A stretch of 64,000 bases of DNA, taken from NCBI GenBank assembly GCA_030435675.1, contig CM059625.1:4650001-4714000 (forward strand), written 5' to 3'. The stretch is from Steinernema hermaphroditum (Eukaryota > Nematoda > Chromadorea > Rhabditida > Steinernematidae). The position numbers and the translations under genes were made by a program. Below, in pieces: positions 24,201-34,345 of this stretch. The first letter of the stretch is position 1. The number at the start of each line of letters is the position of its first letter. The notes below the pieces were generated by a model that was given only the letters and a program-made list of their open reading frames with translations, was not told where the DNA came from and did no database searches.

Positions 24201-24429
24201 TTGTATTGGCATCATTGCTGCTAACAAACTCGGCCTCGAGGCGCTGTACATGAACAACGGTAAACAAAAGATATCGGGTGAGGAACTGATAACATCGATT
24301 GCAGCTATTGATGTGCTGAACGAAGTTCTCGACTTCGAGAATGACCATCATTCGACCTCTTTCTCCATGATATGCTCGAACATTCGAGATCGGCTCGAAA
24401 ACACATATCAGGTTGAGAGCGCTGTTTAG
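21242..24429 (+). CDS. insc: Inscuteable homologue (spindle-orientation adaptor)
   Basis: Eleven exons (21242-21450, 21495-21629, 21731-21893, 21941-22130, 22309-22512, 22618-22880, 22926-23162, 23211-23339, 23386-23539, 23829-24004, 24052-24429) give about 745 residues. Residues 28-52 (QQWLAELAQSTELECMSILY) match the inscuteable peptide that binds the TPR domain of LGN/Pins, which couples Par-3 polarity to the spindle in asymmetric division. A Ser-rich linker follows, and from about residue 310 an armadillo-like C-terminal domain (YARMASTMDHVLRAS, LLAVLCGMPKG-type helices, TAAIYNLSFYSKNAIDFL, RYKSAVCIGIIAANKLG). The 45-nt intron 22881-22925 is required because it contains an in-frame TGA. 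Intron 24005-24051 starts with GC (CAG|gcaagt). Boundaries 22309 and 22512 are the least certain. Segment 24260-24304 is another possible 45-nt in-frame intron. AATAAA is at 24510-24515. Confidence 0.85.
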
Positions 24430-24515
24430 ATCTGACACATCTACTATCTCCTGGTTATGACCCTCTACTCTTGTGATACGTGTACACTTTAATATCATAG
24501 ACATGAGCTAATAAA

Positions 24516-24868
24516 TATGCTATGTATTTTGGGCTGTCAGGTGTCTTTGATAATGATTTTTAGCACTTAGAGTTTCTATAGAACGATAATTGCTTTCAAA
24601 AAATTGTGCATGTCTGCATATAGAGACGCTATTCTAATTCTCGATCGCATGCTTTATTTTGAGGGCGGTATTTTTAGCTATGTTGTTGGAAATATCACGT
24701 TCTTAGGCATGTCTATTTAGCTGAACTGCTGTACAAAGCTCCATCTTGCTCCATCTTGCATACCAATTACCCGATTTGTAAGGTTTGTTCTCACTGGGTT
24801 CTATCGTCCCATGGAATTGAACATACGAAAACAGACCGCTACTGAGTGGCGTAAACACACAGGTCTTT
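24516..24868. other. Convergent 3' region between inscuteable and MsrA
   Basis: Only 3'UTR-type sequence is visible. The minus-strand gene has an AATAAA (complement at 24869-24874) at its right edge. Confidence 0.4.
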
Positions 24869-24892
24869 TTTATTTGTCCATCATATTTACAT

Positions 24893-25603
24893 CTAGTGGC
24901 AGGCACGAGGATCTCCTCCACGCTTCGCGATATCTTCAATGTGGGCAGCTAGAGCCTCGTTCAGATTGTATTCCTTTTGAAGACTCTTCAGCACGTCGAA
25001 GTTCGAGTAACCGGCCAAAAACGCGTTCACCTTCGCTGCCAGCGGCGAGTCAATAAGTTCTTGGTCGGACAATTGCAGCTGCACCCGCTCGTATCAGATG
25101 GACGCGGTCACAATCAAAGCACATACCTGTTCGTGGATGTCCTTCTGGCAGCGAAGCCAGTATTTTTGATGGTAGTCCTCGGCGACATAAAACTCAGCAA
25201 AGGGCTGAATGTACGTCTCCAGTTCGGAGGTAAAGTTCTTGCGCGCCTTTTCGAGCGCCTCCTCAGCTAGTTTCTTTTGCTCGTCATTCACATAGAGAAT
25301 GCCGGATCGGTACTGCTTCTTGCGGTGCACGGTTGGGTCGTGATGGCTGAAGAACCAATCGAGAATGGCAGCATAGGAAACGATGCTATCGTCGAAGATG
25401 ACTTCAGTGATTTCTGCAAAAAACGGTATTTTTTGTCGGGAAGGGCACTGACCAGTGTGATCTCCGATAGATTTATAAGTGGGCGCCGCCGACGAACCTC
25501 CGGCGTAGCCGACTCGAGTCTTCAGGACTCCGGCGAGCTTCGCGAACGACGACTCAGCTCCCCAGAAGCATTGCATGCCAACATAGGCCTTTTGCAGAGT
25601 CAT
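24893..25603 (-). CDS. msra: Peptide methionine (S)-S-oxide reductase MsrA
   Basis: Exons 25453-25603, 25127-25413 and 24893-25078 encode 207 residues. The enzyme reduces methionine-S-sulfoxide in proteins, repairing oxidative damage. The catalytic motif is GMQCFWGAE (nucleophile Cys12). Most animal MsrA have Gly where this has Gln just before the Cys. RVGYAGGSSAAPTYKSIGDHTG, the EVIFDD segment, FFSHHDPTVHRKK and YRSGI are family blocks. The C-terminal exon (SNFDVLKSLQKEYNLNEAL) fits the metazoan-type extension. The start ATG at 25603 is chosen because a TTTTCAG acceptor-like site ends 18 nt upstream. An in-frame ATG at 25678 would add an Arg-rich 25-residue leader resembling a mitochondrial presequence, so dual forms are possible. 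Introns are 39 and 48 nt. AATAAA (minus strand) is at 24869-24874. Confidence 0.93.
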
Positions 25604-25678
25604 GGCCAATGGTATTGATCGCTGAAAACGGAGAAATCTGGGAGTCGGTTCCAAAAGTCGCGAACGGCGGCCGATCAA

Positions 25679-26380
25679 AGACGCTGGAGAACGACAGCAC
25701 CGCGGTGATCGTGTTTATACTGGCTTCTCAGCGCCGCTGGCCGTCGGCCACTCGTTCCGAGGAGAGCATGAGCACGCGCGGCGAAATGCACATGAACGCA
25801 ACACTGCGAAAATAGGCCTTATGCAGCAAAAATAGTGACTTTTATGGGCGTGCGTGTTATTCTGGGCGCGTGACCCGTTGCGTGGAAGCGGTCTTTAAAC
25901 TGACGCAGTGGGTGCAACCCATTTGGGGATACTCCTTAAGTGCGAATGTTGGGTGTGACGAAAGTGATGCAATGGGTGATATCCCTTCTGTTCACGTGAC
26001 CGCCCGCTGACGAAACTTCTCATGCACTTGCCATCAGCTTCCGCATTTGATCTCGGTCAAAAATTTACAACCGCAGTTGTACGATTGCAACTGTTTTTAT
26101 TTTATTTCTTACAGCTCATCAATGTGCACTTTAATGAAGCACGTCGCGAGCAAGATGGCTACTTTGTTCCGTGTTCGCAAAGATACAATCCCGAAAATAG
26201 GACCTTCACAAAATTGTATCCTTTTCTGGATCAAACAGCGTTCCAATTACAGAATTTCCTCCTATTTTAGGATTCCTATTTCTAGCCGCATAGTTGTTTG
26301 GCATCGCAGTTACATCATGTGCAGAAAGAAATCACTATCCCGAACGGTTTGGGCACTTACTGCGCGACAGTGTTATGCAT
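25679..26380. other. Intergenic, no recognised gene
   Basis: The first 130 bp beyond the MsrA 5' end are GC-rich and promoter-like. The rest shows only short unrecognised frames. Confidence 0.35.
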
Positions 26381-26539
26381 TTACTCGAGGCACAGAACGA
26401 ATATCACAATAAGACACAGATATACGGTACCTAAGGCGAGGAAGCTGTCTAGGCTGGGCATGTCCGATCTGCCCTCAACGCCTCCTTCCTGGCGAAGGCA
26501 TTCGTTAAATTGCATAATGTCGATTCGGTCGAAAACCAT
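26381..26539 (-). CDS. Possible single-pass membrane micropeptide
   Basis: A 52-codon minus-strand frame starts at an ATG in good context (A at -3, G at +4). It encodes a polar N-terminal half (FNECLRQEGGVEGRSDMPS) and a hydrophobic C-terminal helix (FLALGTVYLCLIVIFVLCLE) running to the stop. This architecture (short cytosolic segment plus C-terminal transmembrane helix) is that of SMIM or sarcolipin/sarcolamban-class regulators, but I recognise no specific family. An in-frame ATG at 26563 would add eight residues. The opposite strand is also open over this region, so codon evidence is not decisive. Confidence 0.35.
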   Translation of the reverse strand: MVFDRIDIMQFNECLRQEGGVEGRSDMPSLDSFLALGTVYLCLIVIFVLCLE

Positions 26540-27551
26540 CTTCAATGGGCCAGGAGAGTTCACTCATTCAGAGCTATGTACGTCTCTCGCCACTACATAC
26601 ACGCAAGTTCGGCTCACTCGGAACCTACGTCTTATATCTCACGCCGCTAGGGAGCCGTCCATACAGCCCTACCTCAAGCCGAGGAGTTCGGGCTCACCGC
26701 TACATCTCCTCCTCCCAAGCATAGACACACGCAGAATCACTTGCTATCACTCGGACCTCTTAGGCGCACTCAACCCAAGGGCCCCACAGGCTCGGTTTGG
26801 TGAGTACTCACGCGACTGCTCCTCTGGCTCTCTAATGCTTCCTTAGTTGACGTCCACGCGATATGCAGTTTAGGGTGTGAGCATCGGACAATGAATATGT
26901 GTGCAACTTCTCAATAAACCAACCTGTGGCTGAGTCAAAAACTACTCAACTATTCCTGCGTCCTGCCCTTTTGCACAGTGTGAATATCTTTCAACTTTGC
27001 TTTGGGCAACTGTGCACGACATGTTCCTATATTTTCGAATCCAACTTTATTTTTTCAAATGCGCTATCTGGAGGGTTAGGGGATCAGAACATCTGATTCA
27101 GAAGGTCCAATAATCGATGCTTTCGCTTGAGGTAATCTCATGAAATCGCATATTGGGATTCAGGAATAGGACTGACATTGAAGATATGACAGTGAGCACA
27201 ATCTTCAGTTGGGATTCCAAGAAGTCGACCTCTGAATACAGCCCAGATATTCTGTTCACAGTATCAAATAGCACTGTAGGCAGAATATTCGATGTGGAAG
27301 GCGTCGCTATCATGTTGCTCAGCTTTAACAATCACGCCGGGATCCACTCGTTCAGTATCCAGTTTCAACACCATTTTGACGATGAGTTGCTTCATTAAAT
27401 CTAATAAGGAGCTTGTTAGCTTTTAGAAACAGAGTCCTCTGCGTCAGAATTCCTATCATGGCTGGGAAGCACCAAAACTTCGAGTTGTGGGTTTATATCT
27501 CAATAACAACAACAACAAGTTCTCAACAACAAAGCGTAACAACAAGTGAAT
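26540..27551. other. Intergenic; small frames on minus strand
   Basis: A minus-strand frame near 27098-27331 (hydrophobic, about 77 codons) overlaps another minus-strand frame (27275-27397 region) beginning MKQLIVKMVLKLDTERVDP in a different phase. Together they might be remnants or exons of a small gene, but no family is recognisable. A short AAC-rich patch (caacaacaacaac) lies near 27505-27535. Confidence 0.3.
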
Positions 27552-28694
<1,143 letters not shown>

Positions 28695-28868
28695 GTTGTC
28701 TGAAGTAGTGATTAACATTGTATTTCGAGAATAACCAAAATACGTGAGTGCCGATTGCCTGCGGGTGAATTAAATAACATCTATACCAAGCGAAACAATA
28801 GGTTTTACCGAGTAGATATATAAACTCAACAACGTTAATACAAGATAAATACAACGTAGACAACAACT

Positions 28869-29444
28869 CTACACTTCCTCCACCATCTTTTCTTCCGAGG
28901 AATCAATAACTGGCACTTCGATTTCATTTTTCTTTCCACGGAAGGCGAGAGGAAGTTCATCTTCAATTTGATCGTCATCCTCGCTGTCCACAGGAGCAGC
29001 ACTGGTGTCCAATCCCAAGATATCAAGGTCAATAACAACCTGAATACAATGAATAGTAGGCATAAACATATGCTGTTGTACTCACACTTGGCAACTCTAC
29101 AGCTTCGTCTTCGCTATCACTCTCTGACGAGGACGAATAGCTGGCGGACTCATCATTTCCGTTCAAGACAACTGGATCCATAGAAGAAGAGGGGCTAATG
29201 TTGCTGTTTGCTTCAACCAATTGAGGAATAAAGTTGCGCAGGCGGTTGACCAAGTTGGATTTGGGCAGTGCGCTGATGTCCGGACGTTGTGGCAAAGGAT
29301 TCATGACAGTGGACAGCATCGATCCTAAAGTAGTAAATGATTAAACTGCGCTAACCACCAAGGCTTACCACTGACAGAATTTTGCAGAGCTTCGTCCGTC
29401 AAGCTGTTGTCAGCAAGTTTCTTATTTGCAGAGTTCGAGTTCAT
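28869..29444 (-). CDS. NOPCHAP1 (C12orf45)-like acidic protein
   Basis: Three exons (29369-29444, 29086-29324, 28869-29039) encode 161 residues. A short helical segment (NLVNRLRNFIPQLVEAN, about 45-61) precedes MDPVVLNG, a serine/acid run (SYSSSSESDSEDEA) and a hydrophobic VVIDLDILGL. The protein ends in an acidic KMVEEV tail. Order and spacing (helix with FxPQxxxAN, then xMDxxxL, then S/E/D tract) resemble human NOPCHAP1, which bridges NOP58 to the R2TP/RUVBL chaperone during box C/D snoRNP assembly. Similarity is limited to short blocks, so the assignment is moderate. The neighbouring DIMT1 gene fits a nucleolar role. A TTTTCAG acceptor-like site ends 5 nt before the ATG. Confidence 0.6.
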
Positions 29445-30035
29445 GACGTCTGAAAACAATATTTAAATGCAATGTTGCAATATATAAATAAATGCGATGT
29501 TTAAGGCAGGTTTCACACGACAGGATACGAGCATGGGGGAGAAAGGAGAAACTCAATTTGAAGTGGAGACAGAAATATGTGAATACATCAACGGAAACAG
29601 CCTAAACAGCTTAAATACAGCGATTGAGTTTTCGTGTAGAATCGCTTCACCACAATAGGCATTGCTATGTTTCTCGAGTGAATCGTGGTGGGACCAAAGT
29701 CGTTCCTCAAATCTTGTGAATACGTTTGCAGTGTTGCACAAAGAGATTGGTTCCAAGTGCAAGTATCCAACTTTCAAATGGTAAATATGTGCACGTCACA
29801 TTGCCCAAACAGCGAGCAGTTCCCGTTAGATATAATACGATCGATCGAAGGAAATCACAACAATCGATAAAACGACAGCTGTCGAACGGGCGCCTCAAGA
29901 AACGTATATCTCAACTCGGCACCATAGCCGCTGTTGCAGTCATTGATCAGTGCTCGACTCTCCCGCAACTTGGATGCGGCTATTGTTTATCAGAGTTTAT
30001 GTAATTTCTGCTCAGATTTCAAAAAAACTAAAATA
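29445..30035. other. Divergent promoter region, NOPCHAP1-like / sarcoglycan
   Basis: About 590 bp between divergent start codons. It contains short frames without recognisable products and a 20-bp string (from about 29927) that recurs at 36001. A CTCAG acceptor-like site ends at 30015, 20 nt before the sarcoglycan ATG. Confidence 0.35.
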
Positions 30036-31287
30036 ATGGCGGCTCGCTATAACCACACGCCGTATGGCCTTCCGCCACGGGGTTACCCTGAAGAGGCCGT
30101 GTGGTCGCGAAATGCTTACGATGTCCAAAAGCAGCCGCTGGGCTATCCGACAAGTATGCGGGAGTCGTCGCAACCCCTCACCACCGTCGTTCATTCAAAC
30201 ATGAAGCCAACTAGCGATAGCAACATTTACAAGTATCGTAGTCGTTAGCTGCATTTTCCATGTGATCTTTCAGGGTTGGAATTTACGGATGGCGAAAACG
30301 GTGTCTCTACGTGTTCATCGTGGCCCTTACTGTCATCATCGTGATAAACCTGGCACTCACGATATGGGTTATGTCAGTTTTAGATATATCACTGGTACGT
30401 TGAAAAAGTGAAGCTTTATAAATACAACTACTGATTTCCAGGGTGGCATGGGAGCGCTAAAGATAACTGACGATGGCATTCACGTGAAGGGTAAAGCACA
30501 ATTCGAAGAACCGGTCCAATTCTCGCAACTTTCGACTGCTAATGTAAGTCATATATAGATCGTTAATCACATTCTAAGCGTCCTCTTCATTTCAGGATGA
30601 GGCACTTGTCATCGACTCTCCACTAGGCGTATCAGTGCAGGCTCGAAATCAGACCGGCCATCGAACCGCAGGCCTAGACCTGGGCACCGACGGAAAGGCG
30701 ACAGCAGTGTGCGACCGTTTTGAAGTGTACGATTCCGATCGAAAGCTCCTTTTCTTCGCCGACACGAATCAAATCGGTTTGAAGCTTGATAACCTAAGAA
30801 TTCTGGGTAAGTTCGTCACCTAGGCCTGTTTACAACATAGATTTAGATGAGGGAGGCAGTGTCTTCGACGGCGCTATTCAGACGGCTGTAGTGCGACCCG
30901 AACTGGATACCCCATTAAGGTTTGAAATAACTCATTTCACGATGATCATAGACGGTTTAGTCTTGAGTCGCCCACGCGTGATATTCTCATCGACGCCGCA
31001 CAAGATGTGGAGATTCTGAGCAGCGCTGGTGAAATCCAGATTCAGTCGCTTCTTGATATCAGTCTCAATTCAAAACAGGTAATCAAATCAGTCCTACTTT
31101 CAAATACAATTATCATTGATATAAGGGTGAAATTCGACTCGACTCAGGAAATATTGTAATGTCAGGACTTGCGCGCAGTGATGGTCGAGGTGCAGCTCAG
31201 TATCAATTGTGTATATGCCATAGCGGTCGCGTTTTTCTTGCTGCTGAGCGAGCCGACTGCCGTGCCGATCGGAGCATTTGTATGTAA
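30036..31287 (+). CDS. sgcd: Gamma/delta/zeta-sarcoglycan
   Basis: Seven exons (30036-30232, 30274-30394, 30442-30543, 30596-30806, 30847-30919, 30961-31078, 31126-31287) encode 327 residues. This is a type II membrane protein of the dystrophin-associated complex in muscle. A roughly 70-residue cytosolic N-terminus leads into [15 protein letters not shown], a hallmark of the family, then a membrane helix (about 76-100: [19 protein letters not shown]). The extracellular part is beta-rich, with [32 protein letters not shown] and the terminal cysteine cluster [17 protein letters not shown]...C. Predicted glycosylation sites are few (NQT at the luminal side). The first intron (41 nt) must use the donor at 30233 to yield KVGIYGW. 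AATAAA is at 31308-31313. Which vertebrate subtype it corresponds to cannot be decided by eye. Confidence 0.93.
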
Positions 31288-31344
31288 TCATATACCATAT
31301 CGAACAAAATAAAACACATATGTATTAGCTCCGAAGCTTACGAC

Positions 31345-31475
31345 TGTTGCGTGCTCTCCGCACGCGTCGACTCTTTGTTCAATGTCTGTCTCGGTCTCAC
31401 CGCGATCTCGTTCAAACCGACCGTACTGTCTGCGCGATCTCTCGGCTGCAAGGCCAGCCATCGCGCCTTTCCTAT
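31345..31475 (+). repeat. Duplicated ~130-bp upstream element, copy 1
   Basis: This segment is clearly similar (about 80% by eye) to 34122-34251. Shared blocks include cgactctttgttc, atgtctgtc, ggtctcaccgcgatct, accgaccgtact and cgcgcctttcctat. Copy 1 lies about 690 bp before the Ulp1-like start codon. It may be a duplicated promoter, a 5'UTR exon or an RNA-coding unit; its function is unknown. Confidence 0.75.
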
Positions 31476-32165
31476 ATCCGCGTAGTTGTCGTATTCGTGT
31501 TGGTTAGAGATAGCATGTCTTTACGTGATCCCCCTCACATATGTTGGGTTTGGGAAATTTTGGTCACACTTCCGAAAAATATATTTTTGCGTTTGTCAAC
31601 TGTTGTCCAGTTTGTTGCGGTCGTAACTTTTTGTGGTGTGGTGCGTGGACCTAAGGTGGTCACTAGCCGTGTGGCGTGTTTAAACCTGTTTCTGCAAGAA
31701 GGAGGCTGCAAGGTTTTCTGCGCACTGTACATTTGCACTTATCAGTGAGGGCGAATTCTGAAGATTCTGTAGGCAGAGTGAGGCACTGCATGCAATGTCA
31801 TGTCCTGGGCAGGCGAAGTAAGTATTTGGATATTGGAATTCTGATTGCATTGCGACTCTAATTTCACTCAACGGTCTCTTTTGTTTTTGCACTGTATTGG
31901 TCCTGAACCGACATGTCTAGACAGTCTAGACCTCGGTGTTGTCTGTTTCCGTGATTTCATCGGATACAGATGCTGTGCTTTTCGCGTTTGTACAGACATA
32001 GCCCTGGCTCGAGTGCAAGTTGTTGATCATTTTCGGGGCTACGTTGTTGTTGTTGTATTTCTCAATTATCCGTCCGACACAACAGTGTGAGATGATACGC
32101 GTTTTGCCCGTGGGTGACAAGGATGCACTTTCTTGAGTTGGTTTAATTCTTTATGTATTTACAGA
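31476..32165. other. 5' region of the Ulp1-like gene
   Basis: Contains only short frames on both strands. A TTTACAG acceptor-like site ends at 32164, one base before the start codon, which suggests an upstream noncoding exon or a trans-splice site. Confidence 0.35.
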
Positions 32166-32912
32166 ATGGCAGATGAAATATGCATCCTCTCATCGGACGA
32201 TGAAGCACCTCCCGAAGAACAGCAAGTCAGCATACTGGAGCAGCGCAAACTCCAGTACGGCGCGCTTATCGGTCAAGGAACGAATAAGGGATCAACGTGG
32301 ATCAACGACCGGACGGTGTTCGACTACCTTAGCCTGAAACTTCCGGAGTTCCTGGTCATTGAGCCGCTCGTCCTTCAAGCCGGCTATAACATCGATCTGA
32401 GGGGTATCATTGGATCGCGCGAAGACGCCCCTAAAGGAGTCGTGCTGATGCCAATGCAGCATGAAAACCATTGGATCCTGGGCATCCTGGAAATCCAACT
32501 CGGGATGGTGGCCGTCTTCGACACGCTTAGGAAGGAGCTGGACGAAGATGTCTGGATGAAGATGGAAGACGTTGCAAAGGCGCTCATCAAGAAGTTCCCG
32601 GGAACCGGGTCGAACCACCGAACGAGCAACGCCGTATATGTCATCCAAGCTCGGGATGATCAGTACGCTATGCAGTTCGACCTGGTCAACTGTGGTCCTC
32701 TGATATGCATGCTTGCCTGTGCATACAGTGCCAGAGAGTCCCTATTCTTCAACGAAGATGACATCACGAAGTGGCGAGAGCAAACGTTCGAATTCCTCGT
32801 CAAGACCGAAGTGAACGTGCAGTCGTATCGCATAGTGCCCCCGAAGGAAGCCGATAAAGCTCCGAAACGAGCGAGTCTGAAGAAGACGAAGAAGACGAAG
32901 AAGGCTTCCTAA
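32166..32912 (+). CDS. Ulp1-like (C48-type) cysteine protease with N-terminal SIM
   Basis: An intronless frame encodes 248 residues. The N-terminus EICILSSDDE is a textbook SUMO-interacting motif: a hydrophobic core followed by Ser and acids. The body has the Ulp1/SENP fold signatures: WINDRTVFDYLSLKL (substrate-binding W), a catalytic triad of His102 (ENHWILG), Asp119 (AVFDT) and Cys176 (NCGPLIC), with Gln170 as the likely oxyanion residue. The Gln-Cys spacing is about one residue off canonical, and DLVNCGP replaces the usual NGxDCGV. This points to a divergent member, possibly a deSUMOylase/deneddylase or an adenain-like form. The C-terminus is a Lys-rich tail (KKTKKTKK), probably nuclear. 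Being intronless among intron-rich neighbours, it may be a retrocopy or a transferred gene. AATAAA is at 32953-32958. Confidence 0.7.
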   Translation: MADEICILSSDDEAPPEEQQVSILEQRKLQYGALIGQGTNKGSTWINDRTVFDYLSLKLPEFLVIEPLVLQAGYNIDLRGIIGSREDAPKGVVLMPMQHENHWILGILEIQLGMVAVFDTLRKELDEDVWMKMEDVAKALIKKFPGTGSNHRTSNAVYVIQARDDQYAMQFDLVNCGPLICMLACAYSARESLFFNEDDITKWREQTFEFLVKTEVNVQSYRIVPPKEADKAPKRASLKKTKKTKKAS

Positions 32913-33079
32913 CTTGTTGCTCTCATACTACGTTTACGTATACTGTTGAGAAAATAAAGTGTTGTTTACAATTCTTGTGTTCTCTGGTGGTTCCTGGTTC
33001 TCGCATGTCTAGAAGTTGGAAGGTACTTTGTGATGTTGTAATTTTTGTTCCGCTTCGATGGGGTGCGGTGTTGTGGGTT

Positions 33080-33241
33080 TTAGATGAAATTTTGCATGTA
33101 GTGCCCCTTGGGTAATAAGTCGCAGTAGACAGGGCTGTCGCACAGATAGGTCTTATTCACGCAGTCGATGTTGATGTCCGCACAGGAAGGGCTGTTCTCC
33201 ACGCAGAGGTCGTTCGTGCAAGTCAGATTTCTTGGAAACAT
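33080..33241 (-). CDS. Small cysteine-rich ShK-like frame
   Basis: A 53-codon minus-strand frame opens with MFPRNLTCTNDLCVEN and contains seven cysteines, including CADINIDCVNKTYLCDSP and VYCDLLPKGH. The LCxxPxYxxL spacing resembles the middle of nematode ShK (ShKT) domains. The final CxxTCxxC part of that domain is missing before the stop, and no signal peptide is present. So this is either one exon of a secreted protein whose other exons I could not find or a decayed fragment. It lies in the tail region of the Ulp1-like gene on the opposite strand. Confidence 0.4.
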   Translation of the reverse strand: MFPRNLTCTNDLCVENSPSCADINIDCVNKTYLCDSPVYCDLLPKGHYMQNFI

Positions 33242-34121
33242 TCTACCGATACGAATGCGTTCGAATTTCGTTCGAATTGCGCGGGAGAAGAACGCAGAAT
33301 GTGGCGAGCGAGCGACGAATCTGCAATGATGGAGTCTCGCTCGACTCGCGCTCGCTCCGTTTTTGCCGCTGCTCGAATTAATCCGGATTTCAGTGTATTT
33401 CGTGATTTCGAATTTGCGCTTCAGTGAAACAGTTGGTGGCAGTTTCTGTTGTTTAGCAGTGTGCTTTGCAAATTTTGTGCTGTTGTACGGGTGTTGTGCT
33501 TCATCGCTGTATGATTATTGTGAGAAATTGTACGCATCGCTGTAGTGTCATTTTAACTGATGCAGAAGCTTCATATCCAGCCTTGAAAAAGTGCGTTTCA
33601 GCAAGTTCTAACGCATACAGGGCTGACGAAATGCCGAGTAAGCGTTCACATCGATTTGCAAACACTCCAATCCGCTCGCGGCGTGTGCTTTTTTCGATTC
33701 TTCTACGTGCCACTCATACTCGCTCAGCTGCGGTTGTTGTGGCGAAACTGTGCACTTGTTGTCGTCAACGACGTTCCAATCGCCGTCATCCTACCCTTGT
33801 ATCAAATCCGCGTGTACACCAGCAAGCACTAGGGGCTGCCGAGCAAACTTTCCGCGTTGACTCTCGGAATTGAGCGATTATCGTGTGTGTCGCTCTTGCA
33901 TCGTACGTGCCAATTGCGAATCAGCGCCTATTTCATACGATGCTCTGCTTGTACGCCCCGAGATCTTAACATTTCTATTGACGTGCCGGTCAAGTAGCTT
34001 GCATCTGTAAAACTGTCCACGCCGCCCATGTATAGACAGGGGCGCTTTTTTTACACGTCCTCGATCATTGAAAGCAATGCTACAAACTTATGTGCTTGGT
34101 AGGGAAGCGTCGGAAAGTGGT
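33242..34121. other. Intergenic, locally CpG-rich
   Basis: Around 33,270-33,365 there is a short run of repeated cgctcg/gagcga-type words. A plus-strand frame at 33466-33873 (135 codons) has no recognisable motif and is not called as a gene. Confidence 0.3.
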
Positions 34122-34251
34122 TGTTGCGTGCTGGCCACACGAGCCGACTCTTTGTTCGATGTCTGTCTTGGTCTCACCGCGATCTGGTTCAGACCGACCG
34201 TACTCCTGCACGATCTCTCTGCTGCTAGGCCAATGAACGCGCCTTTCCTAT
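34122..34251 (+). repeat. Duplicated ~130-bp upstream element, copy 2
   Basis: Second copy of the element at 31345-31475, here ending only 94 bp before the coiled-coil start codon. The position just upstream of a gene in both copies favours a promoter or 5'UTR role. Confidence 0.75.
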
Positions 34252-34345
34252 CCCCAGACAGAGGACTAGAAAGTAATGCCATTGTGACATATATAAGGAA
34301 TCTGTTCGTTTTTGAGCGGTTAAAGCGAGTGTTTCATTTTTAACC

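Noticed and set aside
26298..26846. 182-codon plus-strand frame
   Set aside because: No motif, odd composition (rich in His, Arg, Ser, Thr), and no splice or homology support. The opposite strand carries a more plausible membrane micropeptide.
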